NCBI GenBank assembly: GCA_002338565.1
Contig: DDIN01000002.1
Location: 62,001 to 126,000, forward strand
DNA from: Hyphomonadaceae bacterium UBA1849
GTDB taxonomy: Bacteria; Pseudomonadota; Alphaproteobacteria; Caulobacterales; Hyphomonadaceae
Length of the DNA: 64,000 bases
Reading direction: 5' to 3'
The notes beneath the pieces are model-generated. The model was not told the DNA's origin, made no database searches, and saw nothing but the letters and a program-made list of their open reading frames with translations. Shown here piece by piece: positions 17,403 to 26,081 of this stretch (the stretch's first letter is position 1; the number at the start of each line of letters is the position of its first letter). A program made the translations under genes and the position numbers.

Positions 17403-18797
17403 TTATCCCGCGCCGCCAACTGTAATGGCATCAATTTTCAGGCTTGGCTGGCCAACGCCAACAGGTACGGTCTGGCCGCCTTTGCCGCATGTGCCAACGC
17501 CGTCATCCATTGCGAAGTCATTGCCGATCATGGACACGCGGTTGAGTGCCGTCGGGCCGTGACCGATAAGGGTCGCGTTTTTCACCGGCGCGCCGACTTT
17601 GCCGTCTTCAATCATGTAAGCTTCGGTACACTGGAAGACGAAGTTGCCGGAGGTGATGTCCACCTGACCGCCGCCAAAGTCGACAGCCCAGATGCCACGT
17701 TTCACGGATTTGATCATGTCTTCAGGATCATCCTTGCCGCCCAGCATGTAAGTATTCGTCATGCGCGGCATTGGCAGGGAGGCGTAAGACTCGCGGCGGC
17801 CATTGCCGGTTGGCGCAACACCCATAAGACGGGCGTTCTGGCGGTCCTGCATGTAGCCTTTGAGGATTCCGTCCTCGATGAGAACCGTGCGCTGTGTCTC
17901 TGTGCCTTCATCATCAACGCTGAGCGAGCCACGGCGACGCTCAATCGTGCCATCATCGACAACAGTCACACCTTTAGCGGCGACCTGCTCACCGATTTTA
18001 CCGGAGTAAACGGACGAGCCCTTGCGGTTGAAGTCACCTTCAAGGCCATGACCGACCGCTTCGTGCAGCAGGACGGCAGGCCAGCCCGGCCCAAGCACCA
18101 CTTCCATTTCACCGGCAGGTGTCGGGATGCTCTCAAGGTTCGTCTCGGCTTTCTTCATTGCGCGCTCGACGAGGCCCTTCCAGCGGTCCGGCGCAATCCA
18201 TTCCTCATAGGCCGCGCGACCACCAGCGCCAGCCGATCCGCTTTCACGGCGGCCGTCTTTTTCCATGGTGACAGACACATTCACGCGCACGAGCGGGCGG
18301 ACATCTTCAAATACAGCGCCATCGGGCCGGACAATCGTCACATGCTTGTGGGAGCCGGCAATGCTTGCAGACACCTGCACAACGCGCGGGTCTTTGGCGC
18401 GGGCATAGGCATCGATCTCAGCGAGCAGGGATGTCTTCACGCCGAAGTCCGGAGTTTCTGTCGGGTCGATCGGATCGTAAAGGCGGCGGTTGATCGGGCG
18501 AGGGCCTTCGGCAAGCTCACCGGAATAGCCGCGTTTGGCCGCAGCAGCGGTCTCACCGGCGCGTCTGATTGCATCATCGCTCAGTTCGCTGCCATGCGAG
18601 AAGCCTGTAGCTTCACCGGCGACAACGCGCAGGCCCATGCCTTGTCCTGTATCGAATGCCGCTGATTTCAGACGGCCATCATCGAACACAAAGCTCTCGC
18701 TACGGGTCTGCTCTACGTAGATTTCGCCATCATCTGCGCCGCTCACGGCGTCGGCGAGTGTTTTGCGAGCTGTATCGAGATCGAAAGGAAGGGACAT
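17403..18797 (-). CDS. tldD: TldD family metalloprotease
   Basis: Cytoplasmic zinc protease subunit that, with TldE/PmbA, cleaves unfolded or leader peptides. 464 residues, usual for TldD. The metal motif HEAVGHGLEGD starts at residue 245, followed by the conserved SVYSGKIGEQVA and VVDDGTIERRRGSLSVDDEG segments and FVFQCTEAYMIEDGK near the C-terminus. Start ATG at 18797 has GGAAGGGAC upstream. The usual partner TldE is not in this window. The long open frame on the opposite strand of this gene is a compositional shadow. Confidence 0.94.
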   Translation of the reverse strand: MSLPFDLDTARKTLADAVSGADDGEIYVEQTRSESFVFDDGRLKSAAFDTGQGMGLRVVAGEATGFSHGSELSDDAIRRAGETAAAAKRGYSGELAEGPRPINRRLYDPIDPTETPDFGVKTSLLAEIDAYARAKDPRVVQVSASIAGSHKHVTIVRPDGAVFEDVRPLVRVNVSVTMEKDGRRESGSAGAGGRAAYEEWIAPDRWKGLVERAMKKAETNLESIPTPAGEMEVVLGPGWPAVLLHEAVGHGLEGDFNRKGSSVYSGKIGEQVAAKGVTVVDDGTIERRRGSLSVDDEGTETQRTVLIEDGILKGYMQDRQNARLMGVAPTGNGRRESYASLPMPRMTNTYMLGGKDDPEDMIKSVKRGIWAVDFGGGQVDITSGNFVFQCTEAYMIEDGKVGAPVKNATLIGHGPTALNRVSMIGNDFAMDDGVGTCGKGGQTVPVGVGQPSLKIDAITVGGAG

Positions 18798-18862
18798 GGA
18801 AGGCTTTCTACTTATGTACGGTCGTTCTTATAGAGACTTAGGAGTGTTTCGCAGATGTGCAA

Positions 18863-18888
18863 AGCGCCGATCCATAAGAATCGGCGCT
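18863..18888 (-). terminator. Probable terminator of the TPR gene
   Basis: Nine-bp stem AGCGCCGAT / ATCGGCGCT with an 8-base loop, 37 bases beyond the TPR gene stop on the minus strand. The following T-run is short (TTT), so termination may be partial; tldD lies downstream on the same strand. Confidence 0.6.
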
Positions 18889-18924
18889 CTGACTGTATTC
18901 TGTGAGCAGTGAAACCGCGCCGAA

Positions 18925-19491
18925 TCAGGCGTCCGGTTCGACAGGGCGCTCTTCCACTGTGAAGCGCTCAATCTGACGCGCAGGTAGCGGAGAGTCCGGA
19001 TTCAATTCCTGCGACCGCACAAAATCCCAGTATCCGGATGTCAGGTCGCCAGACTGTTCGTGAGCAATTCCGCGATTGTAATACGCTGCCCAGAGATGGT
19101 TGGCGTCCAGTTCGATCGCGCGGTCCAGCACCTCAATGGCGGGCGCATAATCCTGCTCGTAAATATAAGCCGCGCCCATGTTCAGAAAGGCCTCGGCATT
19201 GTCCGGATCCATTTCCAGCGCCTGATTATAATCTGCCATGGCTGTCTCGAACTCGCCTTCGCGCATATAAAGAATACCGCGGTTTACCAGTGTAGAAACG
19301 CGGTCTTGCCGGGTCATTGTGCCTTCAGTGAGGGCATTTGTGCACACGCCGATGGCGGCACGCGCTGTCATTCGACTTGTCTCGGCGGCTTCATAGCATT
19401 GCCGCCCGAGGCCCGATCCGTAGACAACGACCTGAGCGTTTGCACTGAAGCTCAGGGCAGAAAAAGCGAGGGTAGTCAGCAAAATTCGCAT
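18925..19491 (-). CDS. Exported TPR-repeat protein
   Basis: 188 residues. A signal peptide (about 1-19, ending SANA) is followed by three tandem tetratricopeptide repeats: about 65-98 (LVNRGILYMREGEFETAMAD), 99-132 and 133-166, with the usual small/large residue pattern and the DPDNAEA turn. Such small periplasmic TPR proteins act as scaffolds; no partner can be named. Two cysteines in the region before the repeats may form a disulfide. A good AGGAGG precedes the start. It is divergent from ctaC and upstream of tldD on the same strand. Confidence 0.8.
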   Translation of the reverse strand: MRILLTTLAFSALSFSANAQVVVYGSGLGRQCYEAAETSRMTARAAIGVCTNALTEGTMTRQDRVSTLVNRGILYMREGEFETAMADYNQALEMDPDNAEAFLNMGAAYIYEQDYAPAIEVLDRAIELDANHLWAAYYNRGIAHEQSGDLTSGYWDFVRSQELNPDSPLPARQIERFTVEERPVEPDA

Positions 19492-19672
19492 TGTTCATTC
19501 CTCCTCATGACCTAGTTTCGTTATTTAACTAGTGTTCAAATCAATGTGGAAATGATACCGGAAAAGTCCAATTTTTGGAACAAGTGTGACATTTTGGGGC
19601 TTGGCAAACGCCTGTCAGGCTTTAAGGCCTACCCTGAAAGTCACTTTCGATTTGTAGCCAGGGGAGAAGAGC

Positions 19673-20548
19673 GTGCGCTGGATCGCCGTTGCTTTGCTTA
19701 GTTTGTTGTCACTGCCCGCTATGGCGGACGGTGTACCTGTAGATGGCGCGCTGGGCTTCCAGCCTGCCGCCTCACCACTCATGGAAGAGATCACAAGTTT
19801 CCATAACATTCTGTTGTGGATCATTATTCCTGTGACGATCTTCGTACTCGCTCTTTTGATCATCGTTGCTGTTAAATACAACGCGAAGGCCAATAAGGTT
19901 CCAAGCAAATTCAGTCACAACACGATGATTGAGATTGTCTGGACACTTGTTCCCGTGATCATCCTGCTGTTCATCGCATTCTTCAGCTTCCGCCTTCTCT
20001 ACCTCGGCGACGTCTTCCCTGACGTAGATGAGGCAGAAGTCGTGAACGTGAAGGCACAAGGTAACCAGTGGAACTGGACATACACTTACACTGACGTGAT
20101 CGTTGACGATTACCCGGTCGAGTTCGTGTCCAACCCGATCCACCGCGGCCTTCCTGGCGAACCTGAAGGTACTGCTGATGCACCACGTAACCTCGCGGTC
20201 GACCTGCCAATGGTTGTTCCGGTTGAGACGGTTGTTCGTGTGCAGACAGCAGCTTCTGACGTGATCCACTCATTTGCAGTTCCAGCTTTCGGTATCAAAA
20301 CAGACGCGGTTCCTGGACGTCTGAACGAACTCTGGTTCCTCGCAAACGAGACCGGCACATATTACGGTCAGTGTTCAGAGCTTTGCGGTAAAGATCACGC
20401 ATTCATGCCGATCGAAATCCGCGTCGTCACTCAAGCGCAATACGAAGCGTGGCTTGAGCGTGTAACAGGTAACAGCGTTGAGGACGCTCGCCAGTATCTG
20501 GCAGAGATCACCAACGAGTCTCCTGTTCAGCTCGCTTCGGTTCAGTAA
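19673..20548 (+). CDS. ctaC: Cytochrome c oxidase subunit II
   Basis: CuA-containing subunit of the aa3-type oxidase that receives electrons from cytochrome c. 291 residues. A signal peptide (about 1-18, ending in AMA) is followed by two membrane helices (about 45-67 and 88-110) and the periplasmic cupredoxin domain. The CuA ligands are visible in VIHSFAVP and GQCSELCGKDHAFMP. The tryptophan-rich QWNWTYTY segment is the electron entry site. The start is GTG at 19673, with GGGGAGAAG upstream. First gene of the oxidase locus, followed by ctaD after 20 bases. Confidence 0.96.
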   Translation: MRWIAVALLSLLSLPAMADGVPVDGALGFQPAASPLMEEITSFHNILLWIIIPVTIFVLALLIIVAVKYNAKANKVPSKFSHNTMIEIVWTLVPVIILLFIAFFSFRLLYLGDVFPDVDEAEVVNVKAQGNQWNWTYTYTDVIVDDYPVEFVSNPIHRGLPGEPEGTADAPRNLAVDLPMVVPVETVVRVQTAASDVIHSFAVPAFGIKTDAVPGRLNELWFLANETGTYYGQCSELCGKDHAFMPIEIRVVTQAQYEAWLERVTGNSVEDARQYLAEITNESPVQLASVQ

Positions 20549-20568
20549 TAGGTTAGGAGCAAATAGAT

Positions 20569-22242
20569 ATGCCTATGGACGCTATTACGCCTGCAGATGA
20601 GCTTCACCACGAAGACGATCACAAAATCGGCTTCATCCAGCGCTGGTTCTTCTCTACGAACCACAAGGATATTGGTACGCTCTACCTCATCGCGGCTATC
20701 ATCTTTGGTCTGGTCGGTACATTCCTGTCCGGTCTGATCCGCATGGAGCTCGCCGCTCCTGAAATCGGCCCACTCACACACTTCGTTCTTTGGGGCGTTG
20801 AAGGTGCGACACAAGCCGAGAAGATCGAAGCTGCTAAGCACTTCTACAACACGGTTATCACCTATCACGGCCTGATCATGATCTTCTTCATGGTAATGCC
20901 TGCTCTTATCGGTGGTTTCGGTAACTGGTTCGTTCCAATCATGATTGGTGCGCCTGACATGGCGTTCCCACGCATGAACAACATTTCGTTCTGGCTTCTG
21001 CCAGCAGCCTTCCTTCTGGCTGTTGTCTCTATGCTGGTTCCAGGTGGTCCGTCCGGTAACGGTTTCGGCGGTGGCTGGGTGCTCTATCCGCCATTGTCTT
21101 CGACGACCGGTCACCCGGGCCCGTCAATGGACCTTCTCATTCTGTCACTCCACATTGCGGGTATCAGCTCTATTCTGGGTGCGATCAACTTCATCGTGAC
21201 CATCCTGAACATGCGCGCACCAGGCATGACGATCCACAAAATGCCGCTCTTCGTATGGGCTATGCTCATCACGGCGTTCCTGCTGGTTCTGTCTCTGCCG
21301 GTTCTCGCTGGCGCGCTCACAATGCTTCTGACAGACCGTAACTTCGGCACGACCTTCTTCGATCCTGCTGGTGGTGGCGATCCGATCATGTTCCAGCACC
21401 TGTTCTGGTTCTTCGGTCACCCTGAAGTTTACATCATGATCCTGCCAGCCTTCGGTATCGTGTCTCACATCGTATCGACCTTCTCCAAAAAACCGGTCTT
21501 CGGCTATCTGGGCATGGCGTACGCTATGGCATCTATCGGCTTCATCGGCTTCGTCGTGTGGGCACACCACATGTACACAGTCGGTATGAACGTAGACCTG
21601 AAGGCATACTTCGTTGCGGCAACGATGATCATTGCGGTTCCTACAGGCATCAAGATCTTCTCATGGATCGCGACAATGTGGGGCGGCTCTATCGAGTTCA
21701 AAGTGCCAATGCTCTGGGCTATCGGCTTCATCTTCCTCTTCACCGTTGGTGGTGTGACAGGTGTTGTTCTGGCTAACGCCGGCGTCGACCACGCTCTGCA
21801 CGACACATACTATGTGGTAGCTCACTTCCACTACGTTCTGTCGCTCGGTGCTGTATTCGCGCTCTTCGCGGGCTGGTTCTACTGGTACGAGAAGATGTTC
21901 GGCATCAAATATAACGGCTTCCTCGCTGGTATTCAGTTCTGGCTGATGTTCATCGGTGCGAACGTTGTATTCTTCCCGCAGCACTTCCTTGGTCTGCAGG
22001 GCATGCCACGTCGTTACATCGACTATGCAGACGGCTTCGTTCTCTGGAACCAGGTGTCTTCATTCGGTTACCTGTTCATCCTTGCGTCTCTGTTCGTCTT
22101 CTTTGCCGTGGTCATCGAAAGTGTGGTCCGCCGTCGCAAAGCAGATGCGAACCCATGGGGCGAGTATGCGACAACACTGGAGTGGACACTTCCGTCTCCA
22201 CCGCCATTCCACCAGTTCAACGAGCTTCCAAAAGTTAAGTAA
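20569..22242 (+). CDS. ctaD: Cytochrome c oxidase subunit I
   Basis: Catalytic subunit of the proton-pumping aa3-type oxidase. 557 residues, twelve predicted helices. The heme a / a3-CuB centre is visible through TNHKDIGTLY, TYHGLIMIF (heme a histidine), FGHPEVYIMILP (CuB His and cross-linked Tyr) and HDTYYVVAHFHYVLS (CuB/heme histidines). A typical TAGGAGC ribosome-binding site precedes the ATG. A strong terminator follows the gene, so ctaC-ctaD probably form the most abundant transcript, with the downstream assembly genes transcribed separately or by read-through. Confidence 0.97.
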   Translation: MPMDAITPADELHHEDDHKIGFIQRWFFSTNHKDIGTLYLIAAIIFGLVGTFLSGLIRMELAAPEIGPLTHFVLWGVEGATQAEKIEAAKHFYNTVITYHGLIMIFFMVMPALIGGFGNWFVPIMIGAPDMAFPRMNNISFWLLPAAFLLAVVSMLVPGGPSGNGFGGGWVLYPPLSSTTGHPGPSMDLLILSLHIAGISSILGAINFIVTILNMRAPGMTIHKMPLFVWAMLITAFLLVLSLPVLAGALTMLLTDRNFGTTFFDPAGGGDPIMFQHLFWFFGHPEVYIMILPAFGIVSHIVSTFSKKPVFGYLGMAYAMASIGFIGFVVWAHHMYTVGMNVDLKAYFVAATMIIAVPTGIKIFSWIATMWGGSIEFKVPMLWAIGFIFLFTVGGVTGVVLANAGVDHALHDTYYVVAHFHYVLSLGAVFALFAGWFYWYEKMFGIKYNGFLAGIQFWLMFIGANVVFFPQHFLGLQGMPRRYIDYADGFVLWNQVSSFGYLFILASLFVFFAVVIESVVRRRKADANPWGEYATTLEWTLPSPPPFHQFNELPKVK

Positions 22243-22265
22243 GTTCTCTGGAAAAACAAAATCAG

Positions 22266-22296
22266 AAATCGGGCCCAATCGGGCCCGATTTTTTTT
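22266..22296 (+). terminator. Rho-independent terminator after ctaD
   Basis: Eleven-bp stem AAATCGGGCCC / GGGCCCGATTT with a 4-base loop, followed by a continuous T-run, 24 bases after the ctaD stop. Confidence 0.93.
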
Positions 22297-22388
22297 GCGG
22301 TAAAGTTCCGATCGGATAAGATGGTGAACTGGCATAGAATGTGCCTAGGAACGTGTTTTCGCGCGTAATCTTCGAAAAGGTGTCCCGA

Positions 22389-23222
22389 ATGGACTTGTTC
22401 AATCCGGAGAATGGCGACTGGGTGCAACATATCACCTGGATGTTCAGCCAACCTGAGTTCTATCCGCCGCTCATCATTATTGGCCTGATTACCATGGCCG
22501 TGCTGATCGCGACGTTCCGTTTCATTTTCGCAAAACAGTTCCTCGCGCTGTCTGTCCTGTGGCTGGTCGTCATTGTTGCGGCCGCGGGCCTTGTGTCCTT
22601 TTTCAAGACATCGCAGCAGAATTTCGAGGAGGGCGTTAGCGTATCCGCTGACGGACCGATTCGTGTCTCGGACATGCCGTTCTCGGTTGATCCGAACTTC
22701 ATCATCTTCGGATCGATTGCCGTCGCCTGCCTTTTTATCTTTGGATTTTCAAAATTTCGCGCGGCGCTGTCTCCAAATCTCGGGTCTCGTCTGGCCCTTG
22801 AGGGACTGGTCATCTCGATGTTGGCGCTGAGCGGGCTGGTTCTGCTGGGTGCGAGGGCTGCCTCTGTTGATACCCCGACTGGTGAGACAGGTTTTGCGCT
22901 GGCTCAATATCAGTTCCCTGCGCTTATGACGGCTGGATGGCTCGGCATTGCCATTGTCTATTGGGGGCTGGCTGCGCTCGGGCGTAAACCGAATGCCTTC
23001 CTGTCGTTTCTGCAATGGCTGGCTTATATGGCGGGTCTGGTTTTGATGTTCGCGCCGACAGGATTGTCACATATGTCAGCTTCCAGCCTGTTCGATATGG
23101 ACTATCAGGGGCAATTCGAAGTATGGAACCGCATCTCGGGCTTTGGGATGTATTGCATCATCGGCTCGATTGTCATACTCGCCGCACTAGCTGTACTCGC
23201 GCTGGTGCGTAGAACCAGATAA
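22389..23222 (+). CDS. Unidentified polytopic membrane protein in the oxidase locus
   Basis: About 277 residues with roughly seven to eight predicted helices (about 27-45, 50-72, 97-115, 127-147, 164-185, 196-215, 238-265). I do not recognise the family. Visible features are an N-terminal MDLFNPENGDWVQHITW, a mid-loop FKTSQQNFEEGVSVSADG, and a later PTGLSHMSASSLF segment with a lone histidine near a helix. It sits between ctaD and ctaB, a position where alphaproteobacteria normally have nothing or a small protein. Start ATG at 22389 with AAAAGG upstream; a longer in-frame start at 22341 would run into the intergenic region. It ends 18 bases before ctaB, so it is probably cotranscribed with the assembly genes. 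Confidence 0.75.
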   Translation: MDLFNPENGDWVQHITWMFSQPEFYPPLIIIGLITMAVLIATFRFIFAKQFLALSVLWLVVIVAAAGLVSFFKTSQQNFEEGVSVSADGPIRVSDMPFSVDPNFIIFGSIAVACLFIFGFSKFRAALSPNLGSRLALEGLVISMLALSGLVLLGARAASVDTPTGETGFALAQYQFPALMTAGWLGIAIVYWGLAALGRKPNAFLSFLQWLAYMAGLVLMFAPTGLSHMSASSLFDMDYQGQFEVWNRISGFGMYCIIGSIVILAALAVLALVRRTR

Positions 23223-23240
23223 GCTGATCAGAACCGACAC

Positions 23241-24200
23241 ATGACAGACCAGACTATGAACGCGACCACATCAGCGGCGTCCGTCCGCGATTATTTCGAG
23301 CTTATGAAGCCGCGCATTATGATGCTTGTGGTCTTCACGGCTGCGGCTGGTCTGGTGGCTGCGCCATCCGGCATTCACTGGCTGACGGGCGCGGCTGCGC
23401 TTCTGGCTGTTGCGCTGGGCTCCGGCGCAGCTGGTGCGATCAATATGTGGTATGACGCCGACATTGATGCGGTGATGACCCGCACGAGCACACGTCCGCT
23501 TCCTGCAGGCCGTGTTCAGGCCAGCGATGCGCTGTCGCTTGGTATCTTCATGTCGATCATGTCTGTGATCATCATGACGCTGGCGACGAACTGGCAGGCT
23601 GGCGCGCTGCTCGCATTCTCGATTTTCTTCTATGGCGTAATCTACACGATGTGGCTGAAGCGTTCGACGCACCAGAACATTGTGATTGGCGGCGCTGCGG
23701 GCGCATTTCCTCCGGTGATCGGCTGGGCAGCCGTAACAGGCACGATGCCTGTGGAAGCATGGGCGCTGTTCCTGATCACCTTTATGTGGACGCCGCCGCA
23801 CTTCTGGGCGCTCTCTCTTGTCGCGAATAAAGACTATGAGAAGGCCGGTGTGCCGATGCTGCCGGTTGTGAAGGGCGCATCCAACACACGCCTTCAGATC
23901 CTGATTTACACAATTATGCTTCTGCCAGTCACGCTGCTCCCAACAGCATTCGGCACGGGTGGATACATCTACACGGCGATCGCAGCTGTTGGTGGTGTCG
24001 TCTTCCTTGGCTTCGCTCTGAAAGTGTTTGCTTCGAAAGCCGGTGATCCCGAAATGGAAGCGAAAGATCGCAAGCTGGCGCTCGGCATGTTTGCGTTTTC
24101 TATCCTCTATCTGGCGCTACTATTTGGCGCACTCATTGTTGAGCACGGTTTCGGTCTATATTTCTCCTCACCAAATCTTGCGATCTGGGCCGGAGTCTGA
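23241..24200 (+). CDS. ctaB: Protoheme IX farnesyltransferase (heme O synthase)
   Basis: UbiA-family integral membrane prenyltransferase that converts heme B to heme O, the precursor of heme A needed by subunit I. 319 residues with about nine helices. The prenyl-diphosphate motif NMWYDADIDAVMTRT (NxxxDxxxD) is near residue 70, followed by the typical RPLPAG segment, and the second Asp-rich/Lys region is WSLSLVANKDYEKAG-like (ALSLVANKDYEKAGVPM). Part of the oxidase assembly cluster, two bases before coxF. Confidence 0.95.
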   Translation: MTDQTMNATTSAASVRDYFELMKPRIMMLVVFTAAAGLVAAPSGIHWLTGAAALLAVALGSGAAGAINMWYDADIDAVMTRTSTRPLPAGRVQASDALSLGIFMSIMSVIIMTLATNWQAGALLAFSIFFYGVIYTMWLKRSTHQNIVIGGAAGAFPPVIGWAAVTGTMPVEAWALFLITFMWTPPHFWALSLVANKDYEKAGVPMLPVVKGASNTRLQILIYTIMLLPVTLLPTAFGTGGYIYTAIAAVGGVVFLGFALKVFASKAGDPEMEAKDRKLALGMFAFSILYLALLFGALIVEHGFGLYFSSPNLAIWAGV

Positions 24201-24202
24201 CC

Positions 24203-24469
24203 TTGAACGAATTTAATCAATACCAACGCCCGCTAACCCAAGCCGAGGCCAATGCGCGCAAAAAGCGCAATATGGCGCTCGCAATCATTCTTGTTGCCTT
24301 CATGGTGCTTATTTTCGGAATTTCCGTTGTTAAGCTGCAGGGCGGTATCGCCCGACCACAAGACTGGCAGGAAGAAACAGCAGGCTGGCAGCTTGATGAT
24401 GCGCCTGTTGAAGCAGGCGAGGGACCTCCGCCCGGAATGGAACCAGCGGAGGAAACAACCAGTGAATAA
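24203..24469 (+). CDS. coxF: CoxF-like small cytochrome oxidase assembly protein
   Basis: 88 residues with one predicted transmembrane helix (about 24-43, ALAIILVAFMVLIFG) between a basic N-terminus with TQAEANARKKRN and an acidic, Pro-rich tail. This matches the small single-span proteins found between ctaB and ctaG in alphaproteobacteria, often called CoxF; its biochemical role is not settled. The start is TTG at 24203, with GGAG just upstream inside the end of ctaB. The 3' end overlaps the ctaG start, suggesting translational coupling. Confidence 0.75.
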   Translation: MNEFNQYQRPLTQAEANARKKRNMALAIILVAFMVLIFGISVVKLQGGIARPQDWQEETAGWQLDDAPVEAGEGPPPGMEPAEETTSE

Positions 24470-25022
24470 AAATTTGCTCGGCGCATCTATTGCAGGCGTT
24501 GCCGTCGCCATGCTCGGCCTCGCATTTGCGTCCAAGCCGCTCTACGACACTTTCTGTAAAGTGACAGGTTTTGGCGGCACGACGCAGGATGCCACAGAGC
24601 GCCCTGACGATATTCTGGATCGCCAGATCACTGTGCGTCTTGATGCGAACGTCGCTGACGTACCGTTTGAGTTCCGACCGGTTGACCGCATGACAACGCT
24701 GAATGTCGGTGCGACCGAGCTCATCCAGTTCGAACTGACCAACACGTCTGACGTGCCTGTTCGCGCGATGGCGAGCTATAACGTGACGCCGCACAAGGCT
24801 GGTCCGTATTTCACCAAGCTCGAATGCTTCTGCTATGACGAGCAGGTCTATCAGCCGGGCGAAACGATTACGCTTCCAGTGATCTTTTTCATCAATCCGC
24901 TTATCGATGAAGAGCCCCAGCTGGACGATGTGAGAACAATTACGCTGTCTTACACCTTTTATCGGGCAGATGATGGCAATGAATCGCTTGCATCTCTTGG
25001 CGATTTGGTTTCAGAACACTAA
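24462..25022 (+). CDS. ctaG: Cytochrome c oxidase copper chaperone CtaG/Cox11
   Basis: Membrane-anchored periplasmic copper chaperone that delivers copper to the CuB site of subunit I. About 186 residues: one N-terminal helix (about 5-22) followed by an immunoglobulin-like copper-binding domain. KPLYDTFCKVTGFGG carries a conserved cysteine, and the copper motif appears as ECFCYDEQ (two cysteines), where CFCF is more usual. The start is GTG at 24462, preceded by GGAGG and overlapping the coxF stop; a much longer in-frame extension lies wholly within coxF and is rejected. Confidence 0.92.
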   Translation: MNKNLLGASIAGVAVAMLGLAFASKPLYDTFCKVTGFGGTTQDATERPDDILDRQITVRLDANVADVPFEFRPVDRMTTLNVGATELIQFELTNTSDVPVRAMASYNVTPHKAGPYFTKLECFCYDEQVYQPGETITLPVIFFINPLIDEEPQLDDVRTITLSYTFYRADDGNESLASLGDLVSEH

Positions 25023-25068
25023 CACGTAATTCAAAACGCGAACGTGCGAACAGCTGCAGGGGAATTCC

Positions 25069-25989
25069 ATGGCGCACGCCGAAGTCAAACACGATTATCA
25101 CCTGGTCAATCCATCACCATGGCCGCTTCTGGCCTCTATTGGCCTTTTTGTTCTCGCAATCGGCGCCGTGACCTTCATGAAGGGTCTGGCGACTGAAGTT
25201 ACCGGCGATGAGATCAGCCTCTTTGGCTATCTTGGAAACACCTTCTTCACCGAAGGCAAACTCTGGATCATGCTGCTTGGTTTCCTGATCATCGCATGGG
25301 TCATGTTTGGCTGGTGGGGCGACGTTATCAAGGAAAGCCGCGCTGGCGATCACACACCGGTTGTTCAGATCGGCCTGCGTTATGGCATGATCCTGTTCAT
25401 CGCGTCTGAGGTTATGTTCTTCGTCGCGTGGTTCTGGTCTTTCTTCGAACTGGCGATTTTCCACGGCGCGCGCGCTGGCGGCACATGGGACTCTGCGAAC
25501 CCGCTTTACGAGAACCTTTCTGCATGGGCGAACTGGCCGCCTCCAGGTGTTGAGACATTCGACCCGTTCCACCTTCCGCTGATCAACACGCTGATTCTGC
25601 TACTGTCCGGTACGACTGTGACCTGGGCTCACCACGCGATCCAGCATGGCGACCGTGAAGGTACACGCAACGGCCTCGTGATCACGGTTCTGCTCGGCTT
25701 CATCTTCAGCCTTCTGCAGGCGTACGAGTACTCTACTGCTGGCTTCTCTTTCAGCGGTTCGCTCTACGGTGCATCCTTCTTCATGGCGACAGGCTTCCAC
25801 GGCGCACACGTGATCATCGGTACGATCTTCCTGTTCGTTTGCCTGCTCCGCATTCTTGGCGGCGGTATGTCTGCGAAGAAGCACATCGGCTTCGAAGCTG
25901 CAGCCTGGTACTGGCACTTCGTCGACGTAGTCTGGCTCTTCCTCTTCGCGTTCGTGTACGTGACGCCGAAGCTGGTTCTCGGCCACTAG
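25069..25989 (+). CDS. ctaE: Cytochrome c oxidase subunit III
   Basis: Third core subunit of the aa3-type oxidase, stabilising proton pumping. 306 residues with seven predicted helices. Typical motifs are PSPWPLLASIG at the N-terminus, ASEVMFFVAWFWSFFE, WPPPGVETFDPFHLPL, SGTTVTWAHHA, GFHGAHVIIGT and WYWHFVDVVWLFLF. AGGGGAATTCC precedes the ATG. A strong terminator follows. It completes the oxidase gene set, which has no separate subunit IV here. Confidence 0.96.
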   Translation: MAHAEVKHDYHLVNPSPWPLLASIGLFVLAIGAVTFMKGLATEVTGDEISLFGYLGNTFFTEGKLWIMLLGFLIIAWVMFGWWGDVIKESRAGDHTPVVQIGLRYGMILFIASEVMFFVAWFWSFFELAIFHGARAGGTWDSANPLYENLSAWANWPPPGVETFDPFHLPLINTLILLLSGTTVTWAHHAIQHGDREGTRNGLVITVLLGFIFSLLQAYEYSTAGFSFSGSLYGASFFMATGFHGAHVIIGTIFLFVCLLRILGGGMSAKKHIGFEAAAWYWHFVDVVWLFLFAFVYVTPKLVLGH

Positions 25990-26013
25990 GCCAGCCTGAA
26001 GACTTCGATTATG

Positions 26014-26042
26014 AAAAGGCCTGTCACATGACAGGCCTTTTT
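26014..26042 (+). terminator. Rho-independent terminator after ctaE
   Basis: Long stem AAAAGGCCTGTCA / TGACAGGCCTTTT with a very short loop, followed by Ts, 25 bases after the ctaE stop. Confidence 0.93.
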
Positions 26043-26081
26043 CACATGCGGCGGTAGCCTCTCGATTAGCGAGTTTTACGT

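Noticed and set aside
17388..18665. Long plus-strand open frame opposite tldD
   Set aside because: Antisense to a clear TldD gene with all motifs; no ribosome-binding site and no recognisable domain. Compositional shadow.
19519..19533. Possible CtrA-like site TTAA-N7-TCAA upstream of the TPR gene
   Set aside because: One mismatch to TTAA-N7-TTAA and no other support.
24252..24461. Longer N-terminal extension of CtaG
   Set aside because: The extension is coxF read in another frame; the GTG at 24462 has a good ribosome-binding site and gives the normal Cox11 length.
26050..26057. ops octamer GGCGGTAG upstream of surf1
   Set aside because: No polysaccharide context and about two copies are expected by chance in this length; it also weakens the ops interpretation at 39197.
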